Source: Parvibaculum sp. (lineage in GTDB: Bacteria; Pseudomonadota; Alphaproteobacteria; Parvibaculales; Parvibaculaceae). From it: 46,996 nucleotides of DNA. The stretch covers positions 1 to 46,996 of the forward strand of contig JARLIS010000011.1 of assembly GCA_031291615.1 (NCBI GenBank). Direction: 5' to 3'. A model generated the notes under the pieces. That model had not been told where the DNA came from. It did not search any database and saw nothing but the letters and a program-made list of their open reading frames with translations. The position numbers and the translations under genes are program-made. This document shows positions 42,685-46,996 of the stretch, piece by piece (positions within the stretch are counted from its first letter, which is position 1; each line of letters begins with the position of its first letter).

Positions 42685-43917
42685 ATGGAAAAAGCCGATT
42701 ACGAGAGCGATGTGTTGATTGTCGGGGGCGGGCTTACGGGCCTGCCGCTGGCGCTGGCGCTGGCGCAAGGGGGCCTCGGCGTCACCGTCGTCGATGCGCA
42801 GGACCCGGCCCGCGTCGTCGATGCGGGCTTCGACGGGCGCGTCTCGGCCATCGCCTTTGCTTCCTGCCGCATGTTCGACGAACTCGGCATCATGAAGCAT
42901 CTCGAAGGGCAGACGCAGCCGATCAACGACATCGTCGTGTCGGACGGGCGCGTGCGCGAGGGCGCGTCGCCGCTCTTTCTCCATTTCGATCACAGCGAGA
43001 TCGGCGACCAGCCGCTCGGGCAGTTGATCGAGAACCGGCATATCCGCATCGCGCTCCAGAAGGCGCTGGAGGAGGCGAAAGGCATTCGTCTTCTCGCGCC
43101 CCTTTCGGTCGAGCGCGTCGCCTATGGCGAGGGTGTCACGGCGAGGCTCTCCAACGGCGCGCGCGTTTCGGCAAAGCTCTGCCTTGCCGCCGACGGGCGC
43201 AATTCGCCGACGCGCGTCGCGGCGGGCATCAGGACGGTCGGCTGGGACTACAATCAGGCCGGCATCGTCACCACGGTCGAGCATGAGCGTCCGCATGACG
43301 GCGTCGCGCAGGAATATTTTCTGCCGGGCGGGCCTTTCGCGATCCTGCCGATGGTCGGCAACCGCGCTTCGCTCGTCTGGACCGAGAAGACCGAGATGGC
43401 GGCGACCATCATGGCGCTCGACGACGAGGCATTTGCCGACGAGATGCGGGCGCGCTTCGGCGACTATCTGGGTGCATGCAAGCCGGTCGGCCCGCGCTGG
43501 TCCTATCCCTTGTCCTTGCAGCTTGCGCGCGATTACGTCAGGCCGCGCCTCGCCCTTGTCGGCGATGCGGCGCATGGCATTCATCCGATTGCGGGGCAGG
43601 GGCTCAATCTCGGACTTCGCGATGTGGCGGCGGCGGCCGAAGTCATCGTCGATGCGGCGCGGCTCGGCCTCGATATCGGCGCGCTCACCGTGCTCGAGCG
43701 CTATCAGCGCTGGCGGCGTTTCGACAATGTGGCGCTGTCATTGCTGATGGACGGGCTCAACCGGCTTTTTTCGAACGACATCGCGCCGGTGCGCCTTGCG
43801 CGCGATCTCGGCCTCGGCCTTGTCAACCAGATCGGCCCGGCGCGGCGCTTCTTCATGCGGCATGCGGGCGGCGCGGTCGGCGACCTGCCGCGGCTGCTGC
43901 GGGGCGAGGCGATCTAG
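42685..43917 (+). CDS. FAD-dependent ubiquinone biosynthesis hydroxylase (UbiH/UbiF/Coq6 family)
   Basis: The 410-residue flavoprotein monooxygenase probably hydroxylates a ring position during ubiquinone synthesis. Motifs are DVLIVGGGLTGLPLALAL (FAD ADP-binding), GRVSAIAF, the second motif CLAADGRNSPTR, and the FAD ribityl motif LALVGDAAHGIHPIAGQGLNLGLRDV. GGAGG lies about 10 bases before the ATG. Which carbon it hydroxylates cannot be read. It is divergent from the amidase gene and its stop overlaps the DUF971 gene by 4 bases. Confidence 0.9.
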   Translation: MEKADYESDVLIVGGGLTGLPLALALAQGGLGVTVVDAQDPARVVDAGFDGRVSAIAFASCRMFDELGIMKHLEGQTQPINDIVVSDGRVREGASPLFLHFDHSEIGDQPLGQLIENRHIRIALQKALEEAKGIRLLAPLSVERVAYGEGVTARLSNGARVSAKLCLAADGRNSPTRVAAGIRTVGWDYNQAGIVTTVEHERPHDGVAQEYFLPGGPFAILPMVGNRASLVWTEKTEMAATIMALDDEAFADEMRARFGDYLGACKPVGPRWSYPLSLQLARDYVRPRLALVGDAAHGIHPIAGQGLNLGLRDVAAAAEVIVDAARLGLDIGALTVLERYQRWRRFDNVALSLLMDGLNRLFSNDIAPVRLARDLGLGLVNQIGPARRFFMRHAGGAVGDLPRLLRGEAI

Positions 43918-44276
43918 CCCCGGTTCAGGCCCTTGGCTTCCAGCGCGGCGAGATATTCGGTCCAGAGCCTGTCGTGGTTCGTGCCGAGGCGGTAGAAGGT
44001 TTCCCAGGTGAAGAGGCCTGAATCGTGGCCGTCGCCGAAGATGATGCGCAGCGCGTAATTGCCGACGGGTTCCACGCCTTCGATTGTGACGAAGCGTTTG
44101 CCTGGCACGGTCGTCTTGTTGCCCGTGCCGTGGCCCTGCACTTCGGCCGAGGGGCTTTCGACGCGAAGATATTCAGCGGGGAAGGAAAAGCTTGCGCCGT
44201 CCTCGAAGCTCACTTCAAGAATGCGTTCTGCTTTCTTCAGCTTGATTTCGGTCGGCCAGGGGCGCGCTTCGGACAT
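43914..44276 (-). CDS. DUF971 (gamma-butyrobetaine hydroxylase N-terminal-like) domain protein
   Basis: The 120-residue protein is a stand-alone DUF971 domain: WPTEIKLKKAERILEVSFEDGASFSFPAEYLRVESPSAEVQGHG, then VGNYALRIIFGDGHDSGLFTWETFYRLG, matching the family HxSGIYSW-type motif (here HDSGLFTW). The family also forms the N-terminus of gamma-butyrobetaine hydroxylases and is often linked with iron-sulfur proteins. It is the last gene of the leftward run cnoX-LON-Trm112-DUF971. Confidence 0.9.
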   Translation of the reverse strand: MSEARPWPTEIKLKKAERILEVSFEDGASFSFPAEYLRVESPSAEVQGHGTGNKTTVPGKRFVTIEGVEPVGNYALRIIFGDGHDSGLFTWETFYRLGTNHDRLWTEYLAALEAKGLNRG

Positions 44277-44282
44277 TTGCGA

Positions 44283-44489
44283 TCAAGAGGCGTCGTCGAG
44301 CGAGCGGGCTTCGTCGGCGAGCATGATCGGAATACCGTCGCGGATCGGAAAGGCGAGGCGGGCCTTTTCCGAAATCAGCTCCTGACGCTCGCGGTCGTAG
44401 CGCAGCGTCGTTTTCGTGACCGGGCAGACCAGAATTTCAAGCAGCTTCGGGTCGACCTCGACGCGGGCTTCGGCGTTTCTGTCGGGCAT
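44283..44489 (-). CDS. Trm112-like small protein (YcaR type)
   Basis: The 68-residue protein has the Trm112/YcaR core [51 protein letters not shown]. Eukaryotic Trm112 activates methyltransferases; the bacterial role is not established. It retains only one cysteine (VCP) of the zinc motif. It lies 6 bases before the DUF971 gene and 12 bases after the LON-domain gene, so it is part of an operon. Confidence 0.9.
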   Translation of the reverse strand: MPDRNAEARVEVDPKLLEILVCPVTKTTLRYDRERQELISEKARLAFPIRDGIPIMLADEARSLDDAS

Positions 44490-44501
44490 GGACGAAAATC
44501 C

Positions 44502-45185
44502 TTATTGAACGGTCGTATCTGAGGGCGAGCTTTGCTGGAGCGCCATTTCGGTCAAGGCGATCAGCATCTGATTGCGGTCCTCGAGCGTTTTCGATTCCAG
44601 CAGCGCCTGCTTTTCGCGCGGGCCATAGGGGCTGATGACGGAGAGCGAGTTCACCAGCGTTTCGTTTGACGAAAGTTTTATCGTGCGCCAGTCGGCCTGC
44701 AAACCGTTGGTTTCGAGATATTGCTTCAGAATGTCGAGCAGGCGCTCGCGGCTCACATTCTCGGCGCCGAATTCGGGCGTGAGGTCGTCGGCGAATTCAT
44801 CCCATTCGACGTTGCACTGGCGATAGGGCGTCGTCGCGTCGAGTTCGCCCGCGATGCGGAAGCGCGCAATGCCCGTCAGCGTAATGAGCGTGCGGTCGTC
44901 CTGCGTCTCGACATAGGAGGTGAGGCGGCCGGCGCAGCCGATCTTTGCCAGAGCCGGTTTTGCATCGGGGTCTTGCGAGGCCGCGATCGCCGCCTCGCCG
45001 TCGGGCTGCACAAGGCCGATGATGCGGTTGCCGCGCAGCGCGTCGTCCACCATCTTCAGATAGCGCGGCTCGAAAATATTGAGCGGCAACTGACAGCGCG
45101 GCAGCAGCAGCGCGCCGGCGAGCGGAAACACCGGGATCGCCGCCGGGAGGTCGGTCACTTTGCGATAGCGGTCCGTAGACCCCAT
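44502..45185 (-). CDS. LON substrate-binding domain protein
   Basis: The 227-residue protein contains only the N-terminal LON domain (IPVFPLAGALLLPRCQLPLNIFEPRYLKMVDDAL, then IGCAGRLTSYVETQDDRTLITLTGIARFRI) and a helical tail. There is no ATPase or protease domain, so it is not Lon itself. Such proteins are common beside cnoX in alphaproteobacteria, and a role in proteostasis is inferred from that association. It starts 10 bases after cnoX ends. Confidence 0.9.
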   Translation of the reverse strand: MGSTDRYRKVTDLPAAIPVFPLAGALLLPRCQLPLNIFEPRYLKMVDDALRGNRIIGLVQPDGEAAIAASQDPDAKPALAKIGCAGRLTSYVETQDDRTLITLTGIARFRIAGELDATTPYRQCNVEWDEFADDLTPEFGAENVSRERLLDILKQYLETNGLQADWRTIKLSSNETLVNSLSVISPYGPREKQALLESKTLEDRNQMLIALTEMALQQSSPSDTTVQ

Positions 45186-45195
45186 CCGGATTTTC

Positions 45196-46113
45196 CTAGC
45201 TGAACATGAGGGAGGAAAGACGGCGGCGGCCCGAAAGCGTCACCTCGTCCTTCGGCCCATAGGCGTCGAAGAATTCGACAAGCTGTTTGCGCGCTGCCTG
45301 CTCGTTCCAGTTGCGGTCATAATCGAAGCTGATCAGCAGCTGGTCGACCGCGCCTTCCTTGTCGCCCTTGGCGTTGAGCGCAAGCGCGAGATCGAAACGC
45401 GCCTGATGATCCTTCGGATTCTTTTCGATGCGGGCGAGAAGTTCGCTCGTGTCGCCGAGATCGGCGGATTTTTCGGCAAGCGCGAGCGCGGCCGACGTTG
45501 CGGTGATTTCCGGATCGTTCTTCGCGTCGGGACGGACGAGGCCTAGCGTCTGGCGGGCGCGCTCGAAGTCGCCGCTTTCGGTGTAGCAGCGCGCAAGGCC
45601 CGCAACGGCTGCGGGATGTCCCGGCTCAAGCTGGATCGCCTGCGCGAAAGCCTGCGCGGCGGCGGCAAGGTCGTGCGCGGCGAAGGCCATGCGACCGGCT
45701 TCCACCAGCTCCTCCGCCGGCGTCGGGCCGACGCCGCCGACAAGGCGCTCGATGAAGGCACGGACCTGGCTTTCGGGCAGCGCGCCCATGAAGCCGTCGA
45801 CCGGCTGGCCGTTCTTGAAGGCGAAGACAGCGGGGATCGACTGGATGCGGAGCTGCTGGGCGACGGCGGGATGATCGTCGATGTTCATCTTGACGAGTTT
45901 CACCGCGCCGCGCGCCGCCAGCACGACCTTTTCGAGGATCGGCGTCAGCTGCTTGCAGGGGCCGCACCAGGGAGCCCAGAAGTCGACGATCACCGGCACC
46001 TTCATCGAGGCGTCGAGAACGTCCTTGGCAAAGGTCTGCGTCGTCGTATCGACGATGAGGTCGCCGGGGGCGGGCGCGCCGCTGGCGGCGGGGTTTGAGA
46101 TCATCTGTTCCAT
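45196..46113 (-). CDS. cnoX: Thioredoxin-TPR co-chaperone CnoX (YbbN)
   Basis: The 305-residue protein joins a thioredoxin domain (residues 25-135) to tetratricopeptide-like repeats. The active site is an intact WCGPC with Cys50 and Cys53, unlike E. coli YbbN, so it should be redox-active, as reported for Caulobacter CnoX. The TPR part includes GHPAAVAGLARCYTESGDFERARQTL. Known relatives protect proteins from over-oxidation and pass them to GroEL. It is the first gene of the leftward run of four. Confidence 0.93.
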   Translation of the reverse strand: MEQMISNPAASGAPAPGDLIVDTTTQTFAKDVLDASMKVPVIVDFWAPWCGPCKQLTPILEKVVLAARGAVKLVKMNIDDHPAVAQQLRIQSIPAVFAFKNGQPVDGFMGALPESQVRAFIERLVGGVGPTPAEELVEAGRMAFAAHDLAAAAQAFAQAIQLEPGHPAAVAGLARCYTESGDFERARQTLGLVRPDAKNDPEITATSAALALAEKSADLGDTSELLARIEKNPKDHQARFDLALALNAKGDKEGAVDQLLISFDYDRNWNEQAARKQLVEFFDAYGPKDEVTLSGRRRLSSLMFS

Positions 46114-46232
46114 ATGGTCCGGCCTTCCTCGCGCCCCGGACTTGCCCGGGCTTTGCGGTCTTCCCGGAATGTGGGGCCGCGCGCTTTTGAAAACAATGGT
46201 TTAGCCGCGCAGATGCGGAGCGGCAAGGCGGC

Positions 46233-46787
46233 TCAGGCCTCGTCGTCTCCGGCGGCTTCCACGAGGTCCAGAATGATGGGCTCGTGGCCGGTCGCGCGCA
46301 AGACGGCCAGCAGGTCGTCCCGCGCGATCGCCGTCGTCGCGCGGTTGTCGAGCGGGTGAAAATGGAGCCGCTCATGGGCGAGCATCGGTGCGTCGAGCAC
46401 GGCGGTGACGCTGGGCGGGGCGTCGTTGACGAGGGCAAAGGGGGTGACGGAGCCGGGGCGCACGCCCAGCACTTCCCAGAGCAGGTCCGCATTGGCGAAG
46501 GAGAGCCGGGCGCTGCCCAAGGGTTTCGACAGGCGGTTGAGCTTCAGGGGCCGGTCTTCCAGCGTGACGATCAGGAAAAGCGCGCCCTTCTTGTCCTTCA
46601 GGAACAGGTTCTTGCAGTGGCCGCCCCGATCCCATGGCGCGCCCCAGCCGGCGCGGGCGGCTTGGGCCTCCTCGACCGTGTGGAGCGGCTCGTGGAGCCT
46701 TGTTTCATGGGCGACCCCACGCCCCTCCAGCCAGGCGAGGAAGGCCTCCCGGGTGGTGATTTTCGCGTCTGGAAGCGCATTCGGCAT
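46233..46787 (-). CDS. YbaK/ProX-type aminoacyl-tRNA deacylase (probably ProXp-ala)
   Basis: The 184-residue free-standing editing domain resembles the INS/ProX family that hydrolyses mischarged Ala-tRNA-Pro. Motifs are HETRLHEPLHTVEEAQAAR, GGHCKNLFLKDKKGALFLIVTLEDRP with the conserved Lys, GVRPGSVTPFALVND, and LHFHPLDNRATTAI. The specific substrate (ProXp-ala versus a relative) is inferred from the CKNLFL-type motif. It is separated from cnoX by about 120 bases. Confidence 0.9.
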   Translation of the reverse strand: MPNALPDAKITTREAFLAWLEGRGVAHETRLHEPLHTVEEAQAARAGWGAPWDRGGHCKNLFLKDKKGALFLIVTLEDRPLKLNRLSKPLGSARLSFANADLLWEVLGVRPGSVTPFALVNDAPPSVTAVLDAPMLAHERLHFHPLDNRATTAIARDDLLAVLRATGHEPIILDLVEAAGDDEA

Positions 46788-46880
46788 AAAGGTTTACTGG
46801 CATGAGAGGCGAAGGCCCGCAAGCCTCCGATGCCCTCTTGCATTGGCGAGAGCGATAGGCCATAAAACGCGCCTTCGGAT

Positions 46881-46955
46881 GCGGGTGTAGCTCAGGGGTA
46901 GAGCACAACCTTGCCAAGGTTGGGGTCGAGGGTTCGAATCCCTTCGCCCGCTCCA
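46881..46955 (+). tRNA. tRNA-Gly (anticodon GCC)
   Basis: The 75-base sequence folds as a full cloverleaf: acceptor GCGGGTG paired with CGCCCGC, D-arm GCTCAGGGGTAGAGC, anticodon stem CAACC/GGTTG with loop TTGCCAA (anticodon GCC at 46913-46915), T-arm GAGGG-TTCGAAT-CCCTT, discriminator T and encoded CCA. It reads GGC and GGT glycine codons. Confidence 0.98.
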
Positions 46956-46996
46956 AAGTCTCTCGAAAAACCGGGATAAAAGTGGCGCCCTCCGCC

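Noticed and set aside
46705..46956. Small minus-strand frame starting MERAKGFEPSTPTLARLC.
   Set aside because: It is the well-known spurious translation of the antisense strand of tRNA-Gly.

Overview
The window is about 47 kb of a GC-rich (roughly 65%) alphaproteobacterial chromosome. The order mnmE-mnmG-rsmG-parA-parB, the alphaproteobacterial LptE, DUF3576 and AmtB/GlnK proteins, and the CtrA-type and GANTC-type sites all point to this class. The set of families looks like the order Hyphomicrobiales and Parvibaculum-like relatives, but that narrower placement is inference. Nearly everything is ordinary chromosomal backbone. No phage, transposase, integrase or CRISPR array is visible.

Layout. 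1-5925: origin-proximal tRNA-modification and partition block (mnmE, cut by the window edge; mnmG; rsmG; parA; parB) with two perfect parS sites. 5948-10802: opposite-strand block leuS-lptE-holA, with a DUF3576 lipoprotein upstream. 11654-13772: a porin with a strong terminator, then a sulfotransferase. 13763-16564: ThiE/TenI-like protein, YggS, an L,D-transpeptidase-fold protein and an Ala-rich conserved protein. 16805-19802: TPR-sulfotransferase, orphan OmpR-type response regulator, NTF2-like protein. 19799-21982: two hotdog thioesterases, a cNMP-binding protein and a TetR regulator with a tandem operator-like repeat upstream. 22196-24069: exonuclease III, an unknown acidic protein and a candidate structured small RNA with its own terminator.

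24070-29655 is a polyamine-catabolism cluster read right to left: puuD-like hydrolase, puuA-like glutamylpolyamine synthetase, then spuC-like aminotransferase. Between puuA and spuC sits a single foreign-looking gene of about 50% GC that encodes a SIR2-like (predicted NAD-hydrolysing) protein. This is the most likely accessory, defence-type element of the window. 29741-34499: lolA, ftsK and a DapC-like aminotransferase, followed by an intergenic spot carrying a DnaA box, a CcrM site and a CtrA box. 34721-38311: nitrogen block of two different AmtB channels and GlnK. glnK and amtB2 share an identical sigma-54-like promoter element, and NtrC-like palindromes lie upstream of glnK.

38753-40984: a membrane-anchored PQQ/haem c alcohol dehydrogenase bounded by a promoter and a terminator, followed by a dispersed palindromic repeat. 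41199-46787: amidase, UbiH-family hydroxylase, then a right-to-left run cnoX (ybbN)-LON domain protein-Trm112-like-DUF971, and a YbaK-type deacylase. The window ends with tRNA-Gly(GCC).

Best candidates for something new: the lone SIR2-like gene inside the polyamine cluster, the candidate small RNA at 23.7-23.85 kb, the tandem TAGGG-N6-CCCTA operator, the shared nitrogen promoters, and AmtB1, which appears to lack the first residue of the twin-histidine pair. All assignments come from reading motifs by eye; no database search was run.
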